5,882 nt of DNA from Candidatus Pelagibacter sp. (GCA_017880265.1 JAFJTK010000132.1:1-5882), one strand, 5' to 3'; positions 1 to 5,313 are shown, numbered from the stretch's first letter. Translations and numbers: made by a program. Notes: generated by a model not told the origin, from the sequence alone.

Positions 1-1
1 A

Positions 2-823
2 ATTTTATATATTTGGAATGATCAAGATCTCAAAAGTAGAGAGTTAGAAATAAATATAAGAGATGAGCTAGGTGTTAAGCAACAATTAGTAAATAAATCT
101 GAAATTCATGATCTAGAACCACATATAAAACCCTTTTATCATGCGGGCGTTTATTATCCATACGCAAGACACGCAAGAAATCCAAAAAAAATTCTTTTAA
201 AACTTTTTGACTTGTTTTTAAAAAAAGGTGGAAAATTTAATAAAGTAAATATTAAAGATATTAATTTTGATGAACAAAAACCGGTTTTTAAAACAGAAAA
301 TCAAAGTTTTATTTTTGATAAAGTTGTGATTGCTTGTGGAGCTTTTTCTAAAAAATTAACTGATAATTTAGGTGAAAGAATTCCTTTAGATACTGAAAGA
401 GGATATCATGTTCATTTTAAAGGGTGTGATCATCTTTTAAATAGACCAGTTATTTTTTCAAATAGAGGATTTGGAATTACTCCTATGGAACAAGGTTTAA
501 GGGTTGTTGGAACTGTTGAGTTTGGCGGTTTAGATAATCCATTATCAAAATCGAGAGTTAAAAATTTAATCAATAATGCAAAATATATGCTTGGAGACCT
601 TCCAGAACATGAAGATGAATGGCTTGGATTTAGACCGTCTTTGCCAGATTTCCTTCCAGTAATGGGTCCATCCAAAAATCATAAAAATGTTTTTTATTGC
701 TTTGGTCACCATCATTTAGGTTGGACATTAGGCCCAATATCTGGAAAGATAGTTTCGGGAATGATAGCTAACGAAAATACTAATTTAGATTTAAAACCTT
801 ATAGCTCATTAAGATTTAGCTAG
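2..823 (+). CDS. FAD-dependent oxidoreductase, D-amino-acid dehydrogenase (DadA/DAO) family, 5' end outside window
   Basis: The reading frame is open from base 2 to the TAG at 821-823, giving 273 codons of the C-terminal part; the N-terminal FAD-binding GxGxxG segment lies upstream of the window. Recognisable DAO-family pieces are the VVIACGAFSKKL strand (323-358, the usual 'vv.aaGaws..l' element), the RGYHVHF segment, the WLGFRPSLPDFLPVMG block (620-667, matching the family 'G.RP..PD..P.iG' signature) and FGHHHLGWTLG near the C terminus (701-733), which packs against FAD. The family oxidises D-amino acids or imino acids such as D-proline or D-hydroxyproline to 2-oxo acids or imines, passing electrons to quinone or oxygen. 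The exact substrate is unknown. A TTG at 212 could be taken as a start, but family-like sequence (EPHIKPFYHAGVYYPYA) continues upstream, so it is internal. The next gene starts at the very next base after the stop, indicating an operon. Confidence 0.9.
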   Translation: MLYIWNDQDLKSRELEINIRDELGVKQQLVNKSEIHDLEPHIKPFYHAGVYYPYARHARNPKKILLKLFDLFLKKGGKFNKVNIKDINFDEQKPVFKTENQSFIFDKVVIACGAFSKKLTDNLGERIPLDTERGYHVHFKGCDHLLNRPVIFSNRGFGITPMEQGLRVVGTVEFGGLDNPLSKSRVKNLINNAKYMLGDLPEHEDEWLGFRPSLPDFLPVMGPSKNHKNVFYCFGHHHLGWTLGPISGKIVSGMIANENTNLDLKPYSSLRFS

Positions 824-1720
824 GTGAGCAAGAACACCAAAGCATACCTAATGTTGGTTTGTGCAACATTATTTTGGGCTGGTAACTTTACAATTGGTAA
901 GCTTGCTTTTTTAGAGAACATACCTCCAAATACTCTTGCGTTTTTAAGGTGGACTCTGGTGTGGATAATATTATTTCCTTTCACTTATAAGGAAGTATTA
1001 AAACTAAAAAATAAAATTAAACAAAATTTATCATTATTTTCTATTCTGGGTTTTACAAGCGTCTGTATATTCACTTCATTTACTTATAATGCTTTAAATT
1101 ATACACAGGTAATCAATGCATCTCTTTTTAATACTGCAATACCAGTTACTATAATTTTAGTTTGTTTTTTATTAAAAATTGAGAAAACAAATATTTTTCA
1201 AATATCTGGTTTATTAATTTCAGTATTAGGAATTTTAGCTATTATAACAAGACTTGATCTCAATATCTTACTGTCGTTAAATTTCAATAAAGGAGATTTA
1301 TTTATGATTGGAGCGATAATTGCTTGGGGAATTTATTCTGCTTATTTAAGAAAACAAACTTTCAATGTATCTTTGCTGGCTCTTGTTCATATAATTTGCA
1401 CCTTTGGATTAATATTTCTTTTACCACTGTTTATTATAGATGTTGTGCAGGGTAAAACTGTAGAGATGAGTTCAAATCTTTTTTACATCCTAATTTATAT
1501 TGCAATATTTCCAAGTATTGGCTCTTATTATTGTTGGGCTGGCGCTGTTTCAATCATTGGAGCAAATAGGGCAGGAATTTTTTTATCATTAATTCCTTTA
1601 TTCAGTACAATATTTGCAATTTTATTTTTTAATGAAAAATTTTTATTTTTTCATTTAATTGGCTCTATTTTAATTATATTAGGTTTATTTTTATCAAACA
1701 AAAAAATTAAAAATGCTTAA
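824..1720 (+). CDS. DMT-superfamily (EamA domain) inner-membrane transporter
   Basis: A 298-residue, very hydrophobic protein with about ten predicted membrane segments arranged as two EamA repeats (roughly residues 7-142 and 157-293). The opening segment LMLVCATLFWAGNFTIGK is the typical EamA first helix ('..W..nf...k'), and the second repeat begins GDLFMIGAIIAWGIYSAYLRK. The NRAGIFLSLIPLFSTIFAILFFNE stretch (residues 248-271) matches the conserved ninth helix. The length is normal for the family (about 280-300). Members carry amino acids, purines or other metabolites, and direction and substrate cannot be read from sequence. The start is GTG at 824, immediately after the TAG of the upstream oxidoreductase, with no clear Shine-Dalgarno, so translation probably depends on coupling. 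The 3' end overlaps the next gene by 8 bp. In context it may import or export the compound handled by the flanking dehydrogenases (inference). Confidence 0.92.
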   Translation: MSKNTKAYLMLVCATLFWAGNFTIGKLAFLENIPPNTLAFLRWTLVWIILFPFTYKEVLKLKNKIKQNLSLFSILGFTSVCIFTSFTYNALNYTQVINASLFNTAIPVTIILVCFLLKIEKTNIFQISGLLISVLGILAIITRLDLNILLSLNFNKGDLFMIGAIIAWGIYSAYLRKQTFNVSLLALVHIICTFGLIFLLPLFIIDVVQGKTVEMSSNLFYILIYIAIFPSIGSYYCWAGAVSIIGANRAGIFLSLIPLFSTIFAILFFNEKFLFFHLIGSILIILGLFLSNKKIKNA

Positions 1721-2666
1721 AGTTGCAATATTAGATGATTACCAGAACGTTTCACAAGAGTTTGTGGATTTAAAAAAATTATCAGGAAAATACGAATTTA
1801 AAATCTTTAGTGAGCCTTTTTTAGATGAAGCAGACGCTATTGAGCAATTATCTGATTTTGAAGCATTATTAATCATGCGTGAACGTACACCAATTACTAA
1901 AAATTTAATCGATAATCTAAATGATCTTAAATATATCATTACCAGTGGATCAAGAAATAAAGCAATTGATTTAGAAGCAGCACATAAAAGAAAAATTATA
2001 GTTTGTGGAACTGAGATTAATTTTAATCCAACTTGTGAGCTTACTTGGGCTTTAATTTTAGGTTTATCCAAAAATTTAAAAACAGAAATTGATAATATGT
2101 ATCAAGGATACTGGCAGACAACAGTTGGTTTTGAATTAAGAGGTAAGATTATTGGTTTAATTGGACTTGGAAGAGTAGGTTCTCAAGTTGCAAAGATTGC
2201 AAATGCATTTGGTATGCAGGTAATAGCTTGGAGCGAAAATCTAGATTTAGATAAATGTAAAGAGTTGAATGTATTACCATGTAGTAAAGAGGATTTAATT
2301 AAAACTTCTGATTATATTTCAATTCATGTTCAAGGAGGAGAGCGATATAAGGATTGTATTACCATTAAAGAGTTTGACCAAATGAAGAAGACAGCTTTTT
2401 TAATTAATACTTCACGTGGTCCAATCGTAAACGAAGATGATTTGATAATAGCTTTATCTACAAATGTAATTATGGGTGCTGGAATTGACGTGTATGAAAA
2501 AGAGCCTCTACCTGAAGGAAATAAACTAAGATTTTTACCTAATGCATTACTTACCCCACATATTGGTTATGTAACTGCAGAAAATTATAGTATTTTTTAT
2601 ACCCAGATGATTGAAGATCTTGAAGCATGTGTGAATGGAAAGCCTATTCGTGTTATTGAAAAATAA
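1713..2666 (+). CDS. D-2-hydroxyacid dehydrogenase (SerA/LdhA-like superfamily)
   Basis: A 317-residue protein of normal length for single-domain-pair D-2-hydroxyacid dehydrogenases. The nucleotide-binding fold shows G151-x-G153-x-x-G156 inside GLIGLGRVGSQVAK. The catalytic set is complete: Arg235 in NTSRG, Glu264 in DVYEKEPLP and His283 in LTPHIGY. The family interconverts 2-oxo acids and D-2-hydroxy acids with NAD(P)H in the cytoplasm; 3-phosphoglycerate, glyoxylate/hydroxypyruvate and formate dehydrogenases are relatives. There is no C-terminal ACT domain, so it is not a regulated SerA. At the end of the second beta strand the sequence is IAWSENLD, with Ser174 where NAD-specific members usually have Asp, so NADP use is possible. 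It starts 8 bp before the end of the transporter gene without a visible ribosome binding site and ends in TAATG, sharing one base with the next gene. It could act on the 2-oxo acid made by the upstream FAD enzyme (inference). Confidence 0.92.
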   Translation: MLKVAILDDYQNVSQEFVDLKKLSGKYEFKIFSEPFLDEADAIEQLSDFEALLIMRERTPITKNLIDNLNDLKYIITSGSRNKAIDLEAAHKRKIIVCGTEINFNPTCELTWALILGLSKNLKTEIDNMYQGYWQTTVGFELRGKIIGLIGLGRVGSQVAKIANAFGMQVIAWSENLDLDKCKELNVLPCSKEDLIKTSDYISIHVQGGERYKDCITIKEFDQMKKTAFLINTSRGPIVNEDDLIIALSTNVIMGAGIDVYEKEPLPEGNKLRFLPNALLTPHIGYVTAENYSIFYTQMIEDLEACVNGKPIRVIEK

Positions 2667-3559
2667 TGGAGCTACCAGTAGTTAATCATAAAGATTATGT
2701 TGCTAAAATTGGAGATGATCACAAATTTCCAATTAATAAATTTGGTGAACTAGCTAAATATTTGATTGATAGGAAAGTTGTAAATAAATTTCATAATCCT
2801 GTTGCTTGTTCTTTTGAGACTTTAAATAGAGCTCATTCAAAAAATTACATTAACGATATAAAAAATAAAACCCTAGACGAAAATGGAATTAAAAAAATTG
2901 GTTTTCCTTTAGTAGATAGTGTGGTGCAAAGATCTTTAGTTGCAACTGGAGGCACTGTTTTAGCCTCAAAACTTGCATTAAATTATGGGCTTGCCTGCAA
3001 TACGGCAGGGGGTAGTCATCATGCTAATTACAATGAAGGAGCTGGCTATTGTGTTTTTAATGATGTAGCCGTTGCTGCTCATTATTTATTAGATAGAGGG
3101 TTTGCTAATAGAATTTTAATTGTAGATCTAGATGTTCATCAGGGAAATGGAAACTCAGAAATATTCAAAGACAATAGACATGTCTTTACTTTTAGCATGC
3201 ATTCAAAAACCAATTATCCTGCTAAAAAATCAATGAGTGACTTAGATGTTGAACTTGAGGATAATGTTGAAGATGAAGTCTATATAGAGACACTAAAATT
3301 TAATTTAAATGAACTTAATAATGAAAACTTTGACTTTGTTTTCTATATTGCGGGGGTTGATATTCATTTTAATGACCGTTTAGGAAAATTAAAAATTTCA
3401 GATGAAGGAGTAAAACAAAGAGATGAATTAGTAATTGAAAATTTTTTTTCAAAAAAAATACCTATTTGTGGGGTTTTAGGTGGAGGGTATAACAAAGATT
3501 TTAAAAAATTAATTGAATTACACTCATTTCTACATCAATCTTGTGCTAAGTTGATTTAA
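2666..3559 (+). CDS. Histone deacetylase-fold zinc amidohydrolase (AcuC/acetylpolyamine amidohydrolase superfamily)
   Basis: A 297-residue arginase/deacetylase-fold protein. The signature residues are all visible: the His118-His119 active-site dyad in AGGSHHA, GYCVFND (127-133), the zinc-ligand block D154-L-D156-V-H158-QGNG, the third zinc ligand Asp232 in AGVDIHFND, and the transition-state Tyr275 in LGGGY. It should therefore be an active Zn-dependent hydrolase that removes acetyl or other acyl groups from an amine. Bacterial relatives act on acetylpolyamines or acylated small molecules, or are linked to acetoin use (AcuC); which applies here cannot be told. It is about 50-80 residues shorter than AcuC or polyamine deacetylases and is close to the compact bacterial 'histone deacetylase' subgroup. 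The ATG overlaps the previous stop (TAATG) and msrB follows after 3 bp, so it sits inside the operon. A T8-C-A8 run lies in the coding sequence at 3442-3458 but the frame is intact. Confidence 0.92.
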   Translation: MELPVVNHKDYVAKIGDDHKFPINKFGELAKYLIDRKVVNKFHNPVACSFETLNRAHSKNYINDIKNKTLDENGIKKIGFPLVDSVVQRSLVATGGTVLASKLALNYGLACNTAGGSHHANYNEGAGYCVFNDVAVAAHYLLDRGFANRILIVDLDVHQGNGNSEIFKDNRHVFTFSMHSKTNYPAKKSMSDLDVELEDNVEDEVYIETLKFNLNELNNENFDFVFYIAGVDIHFNDRLGKLKISDEGVKQRDELVIENFFSKKIPICGVLGGGYNKDFKKLIELHSFLHQSCAKLI

Positions 3560-3562
3560 ATT

Positions 3563-3937
3563 ATGACAAAAAAAATAAATCCCAATTTAACTGCTGAACA
3601 AAAATTAGTTTTATTTGAAGATGGAACAGAACCACCGAATACAAGTGAGCTAAACCATGAAAAAAGAGAAGGAAGTTTTCACTGTGCTAATTGTGGAGAA
3701 AAATTATTTGACTCAAGCACAAAATATGAAAGTGGCTCAGGTTGGCCATCTTTCTATCAGTCACTTCCTGATGTGTTTGAAACTAAAACTGACCATTTAC
3801 TAGGTTATGCAAGAACCGAGTATCATTGTAAAAAATGCGGTGGCCATCATGGACATATTTTTGAGGATGGACCAAACCCAACAGGAAAACGATACTGCAA
3901 CAATGGAGTATGTTTAGTTTTTAAACCAAAAAACTAA
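3563..3937 (+). CDS. msrB: Peptide-methionine (R)-S-oxide reductase MsrB
   Basis: A 124-residue single-domain MsrB, which reduces methionine-R-sulfoxide in oxidised proteins back to methionine in the cytoplasm. Two CxxC pairs bind structural zinc: Cys41/Cys44 (CANCG) and Cys89/Cys92 (CKKCG). The fold markers SGSGWPSFYQ (57-66), GGHHGHIF (93-100) and the catalytic RYC motif with Cys112 are present. Ser59 replaces the Cys that many MsrBs carry in SGCGWPSF as the recycling cysteine. Another cysteine, Cys117 (NNGVC), lies five residues after the catalytic one and might substitute, or thioredoxin/glutaredoxin may reduce the enzyme directly (inference). It follows the deacetylase gene by 3 bp and is probably co-transcribed as the last gene of the run. 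It converges on grxC with only 8 bp between the stop codons. Confidence 0.96.
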   Translation: MTKKINPNLTAEQKLVLFEDGTEPPNTSELNHEKREGSFHCANCGEKLFDSSTKYESGSGWPSFYQSLPDVFETKTDHLLGYARTEYHCKKCGGHHGHIFEDGPNPTGKRYCNNGVCLVFKPKN

Positions 3938-3945
3938 TTATAAAA

Positions 3946-4200
3946 TTACTTAAGAAGATCTAAAAGTTTATTTTCTTTTTCTAAAGCTCTTGTTTCATCA
4001 TAACCACCAATGTGTTGATCATCGAAGAAAATTTGTGGGATTGTTCTTTTACCATTTGCTTTTTTAATCATTTCATCCATTGCACCATCAACTGTTGAAA
4101 TATCTATTTCTTTATATTCAACATTATTTCTTGTTAATAATCTTTTTGCTGCTTCACAATAATTGCAAAGTGGTCCTGTATAGATAGTTACTGATTTCAT
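3946..4200 (-). CDS. grxC: Glutaredoxin 3-type dithiol glutaredoxin
   Basis: An 84-residue protein of typical bacterial Grx3 size with a thioredoxin fold. The active site is Cys12-Asn-Tyr-Cys15 in GPLCNYCEAAKRLL, the cis-proline motif is Thr53-Ile54-Pro55 (TIPQIFF), and the glutathione-binding GGYDE segment is at 65-69. It should reduce protein disulfides or glutathione mixed disulfides using glutathione. The active site is CNYC rather than the commoner CPYC; both cysteines are kept, so dithiol chemistry remains possible. The ATG lies 3 bp after the stop of the upstream small gene with no Shine-Dalgarno visible, suggesting the two are translated from one message. It meets msrB tail to tail. 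Confidence 0.96.
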   Translation of the reverse strand: MKSVTIYTGPLCNYCEAAKRLLTRNNVEYKEIDISTVDGAMDEMIKKANGKRTIPQIFFDDQHIGGYDETRALEKENKLLDLLK

Positions 4201-4203
4201 ACA

Positions 4204-4500
4204 TTATAAATAGTCATTCTTTTTAATTTTACTAGTTATTTCTTTTCTAGAATATTCAAATTTTTTTCTATGTTTAATACTTTTTTGATTAACTCTTTTT
4301 CTCCACAATCTAAATGAAGCTGGTTTTACAGATCTTCGCATAATCTTTATTACTTCAGATTCTGTCTTACCTGTTTTTTTCTCTATTTCTTCGAAGGTAA
4401 TCCTATCAGCCCAGGCAGCCCAAACTATCCAATCTGGGTCATTAACTTCTGGTTCAGGATTTTTAACTCTCGTGATAGGGGTGTGACCTTTTTTTTTCAT
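4204..4500 (-). CDS. TIGR03643/DUF2805 family small protein of unknown function
   Basis: A 98-residue basic protein. The core DPDWIVWAAWADRITFEEIE followed by KTGKTESEVIKIMRR and KPASFRLWRKRV (residues 21-70), then KHRKKF, matches my memory of the conserved TIGR03643 (DUF2805) pattern: tryptophan-rich start, a helix-turn-helix-like middle and an R-x-W-R-K-R-V tail. No biochemical role is established to my knowledge; the helix-turn-helix-like spacing (about 34-56) and the positive charge would fit nucleic-acid binding, but that is inference. The ATG at 4498-4500 is preceded by TAAAGGA with a 3-4 nt gap, a good ribosome binding site. The codons after the start form an A9 run (MKKKG). The C-terminal tail (about 80-98) is Lys-rich and probably disordered. 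It is first in a two-gene unit with grxC and is divergent from the lysE-like gene. Confidence 0.85.
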   Translation of the reverse strand: MKKKGHTPITRVKNPEPEVNDPDWIVWAAWADRITFEEIEKKTGKTESEVIKIMRRSVKPASFRLWRKRVNQKSIKHRKKFEYSRKEITSKIKKNDYL

Positions 4501-4503
4501 AAA

Positions 4504-4510
4504 TCCTTTA
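4504..4510 (-). promoter_or_regulatory. Ribosome binding site of the DUF2805 gene
   Basis: Read on the minus strand, TAAAGGA precedes the ATG at 4500 by 3 nt. It is one of only two clear Shine-Dalgarno sequences for the annotated genes in the window and supports this start for the gene. Confidence 0.7.
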
Positions 4511-4516
4511 TATTTG

Positions 4517-4541
4517 AAAAAAATGATTAATGCATTTTTTT
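4517..4541. repeat. A/T-rich palindrome in the divergent intergenic region
   Basis: AAAAAAATG at 4517-4525 is the exact reverse complement of CATTTTTTT at 4533-4541, with a 7-nt centre ATTAATG. The stem is almost all A:T. It sits between divergent genes, so it may be a promoter A-tract, an operator or a weak bidirectional terminator. In such an A/T-rich genome chance is also a reasonable explanation. Confidence 0.45.
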
Positions 4542-4551
4542 TGAAGAATGA

Positions 4552-4557
4552 TATTAT
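4552..4557 (+). promoter_or_regulatory. Possible -10 element for the lysE-like gene
   Basis: TATTAT matches five of six bases of the TATAAT consensus. No convincing -35 lies 16-18 bp upstream. If used, transcription would begin near 4563-4565, exactly at the first base of the 11-bp inverted repeat, so the message would start with that hairpin. This is weak evidence in A/T-rich DNA. Confidence 0.25.
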
Positions 4558-4583
4558 GGTCCTTGATAGTCCATCTTAGCCAT
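4554..4583 (-). CDS. Candidate 9-codon micro-ORF (leader peptide-like)
   Basis: On the minus strand GGGAG (4590-4594) lies 6 nt before an ATG at 4583 that opens MAKMDYQGP and ends at TAA (4554-4556). GGGAG with this spacing is a better Shine-Dalgarno than most annotated genes here have. The stop lies 53 bp before the DUF2805 ATG, a typical leader-peptide position. The peptide ends in Gly-Pro right before the stop; a terminal proline is known to slow termination in some regulatory peptides (TnaC), but nothing here shows that it does so. The second Met and following codons form one arm of the inverted repeat. No family is recognised, and at nine codons chance cannot be excluded. Confidence 0.25.
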   Translation of the reverse strand: MAKMDYQGP

Positions 4584-4613
4584 CTTTAGCTCCCGGTTTT
4601 TTTGGACTATCAA
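4563..4613. repeat. Perfect 11-bp inverted repeat with 29-nt loop, candidate RNA leader structure or operator
   Basis: TTGATAGTCCA (4563-4573) is the exact reverse complement of TGGACTATCAA (4603-4613). The loop holds a near-tandem repeat, CCATCTTAG then CCATCTTTAG (from 4571 to 4589), and the relatively GC-rich CTCCCGG (4590-4596), notable in an otherwise A/T-rich intergenic segment. Downstream of the right arm there is no U-run on either strand, so it does not look like an intrinsic terminator. The lysE-like ATG is 8 nt after the repeat, so the hairpin would lie across its initiation region. On the minus strand the loop carries the micro-ORF's Shine-Dalgarno and start. It may be a cis-regulatory RNA or a protein operator; I recognise no known riboswitch. 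Confidence 0.6.
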
Positions 4614-4621
4614 CCTTTAAA

Positions 4622-5236
4622 ATGTACCCCCTAAATTATTTTCTGTTTTTACAAATAATATTATTTTTATTTATCACTCCTGGAACCCCAAGAATTGTAA
4701 TTATTTCATATTCAATGAATTATGGTGTGCAAAAATGTGTTTGGACAGCACTAGGTGATATAACTGCAAATATTATTCAAGCAACTTTAGTAATATTTGT
4801 AATAGGATCTTTTTTTTCAGAAAACTCAACCTTACTTAATGCATTTAAATGGATTGGAGTAGCTTACATTTTGTATCTAGCTTATGATCTTTATAACACT
4901 AGACCTAAAGACGTAAATTCTACAAATATTTCTTCAAAAACTTTTTTTTCTTTTTTTAAAGATGGTTTCTTGGTTGCAGGAACCAGTCCTAAAGCTTGGA
5001 TGTTTTTTCCTTTAATCTTTCCACAGTTTATAGATTTCAATTCAAATTACTTAGTCCAGTTTATAATTTTAATCACAACTTATGTTGTATTAGATTTTTT
5101 ATCTTTGATTGCTTATGCCGTACTTGCTCAAAAATTAATTAAATGGATAAAAGCAAATCCAAAAACAATTAATACAATTTCAGCGAGTGTTTTAGTATTT
5201 ATTGCTGGAATTATTGTTGTTACACAACAATATTAA
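4622..5236 (+). CDS. LysE/RhtB-family amino-acid exporter (translocator)
   Basis: A 204-residue inner-membrane protein of usual LysE-family length with about six hydrophobic segments. The family landmarks are the end of the first helix with Pro20-Gly-Thr-Pro23 (the usual PGP motif with an extra residue), the SMNYGVQKCVWTALGDITAN loop and second helix (31-50), and the GTSPKAWMFFPLIFPQF segment (120-136), which corresponds to the family 'NPKa..ff....pqF' block. Members export amino acids such as lysine, threonine or homoserine lactone in exchange for the proton gradient; the substrate here is unknown. The start at 4622 places the first helix right at the N terminus as expected. No Shine-Dalgarno is visible, and the inverted repeat ends 8 nt upstream. 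The gene is divergent from DUF2805-grxC and is followed by a binding-protein gene 89 bp downstream. Confidence 0.9.
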   Translation: MYPLNYFLFLQIILFLFITPGTPRIVIISYSMNYGVQKCVWTALGDITANIIQATLVIFVIGSFFSENSTLLNAFKWIGVAYILYLAYDLYNTRPKDVNSTNISSKTFFSFFKDGFLVAGTSPKAWMFFPLIFPQFIDFNSNYLVQFIILITTYVVLDFLSLIAYAVLAQKLIKWIKANPKTINTISASVLVFIAGIIVVTQQY

Positions 5237-5238
5237 TC

Positions 5239-5254
5239 TAAAGAATGGTCTTTA
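5239..5254 (+). repeat. Small hairpin just after the lysE-like stop codon
   Basis: TAAAGA (5239-5244) pairs with TCTTTA (5249-5254) around the 4-nt loop ATGG. It shares its last two bases with the next hairpin (5253-5269), so the two structures are mutually exclusive. The stem is A/T-rich and weak. Confidence 0.35.
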
Positions 5255-5284
5255 TTGCCACTTGCAATAGCATTAATTTCTTTA
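5253..5284 (+). terminator. Weak candidate terminator after the lysE-like gene
   Basis: TATTGC (5253-5258) pairs with GCAATA (5264-5269) around the loop CACTT, followed by a T-rich but interrupted stretch to about 5284. Only two of the six pairs are G:C, so termination would be inefficient; transcription may continue into the binding-protein gene. Confidence 0.25.
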
Positions 5285-5313
5285 TTAAATTAACTATTAA
5301 TTAATTAATAACT

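Noticed and set aside
430..675. Minus-strand open frame of 81 codons
   Set aside because: It lies wholly antisense to the well-supported FAD oxidoreductase, has no recognisable domain or ribosome binding site and reads as a shadow of it.
212..823. TTG at 212 as the start of a 203-residue protein
   Set aside because: The same frame is open back to base 2 and encodes DadA-family sequence (EPHIKPFYHAGVYYPYA), so the gene simply begins before the window.
1739..2071. Minus-strand open frame of 110 codons
   Set aside because: It is antisense to the N-terminal half of the D-2-hydroxyacid dehydrogenase, and its translation resembles no family.
3938..3945. Terminator between the convergent msrB and grxC genes
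   Set aside because: The gap is only 8 bp (TTATAAAA) with no stem-loop; any termination signal must lie inside the coding ends and none is evident.
4563..4613. Intrinsic terminator at the 11-bp inverted repeat
   Set aside because: Neither strand has a T-run after the second arm; the T7 run (4597-4603) lies in the loop, running into the first base of the right arm.
5263..5291. -35/-10 pair TTGCAA (5263-5268) and TAAATT (5286-5291) for the binding-protein gene
   Set aside because: The spacing is 17 bp but each box matches only four of six consensus bases, which is expected often by chance in this composition.
5245..5304. 19-codon ORF starting ATG at 5245 (MVFIATCNSI...)
   Set aside because: It has no properly spaced ribosome binding site, lies in A/T-rich DNA that overlaps the hairpins, and resembles nothing known.
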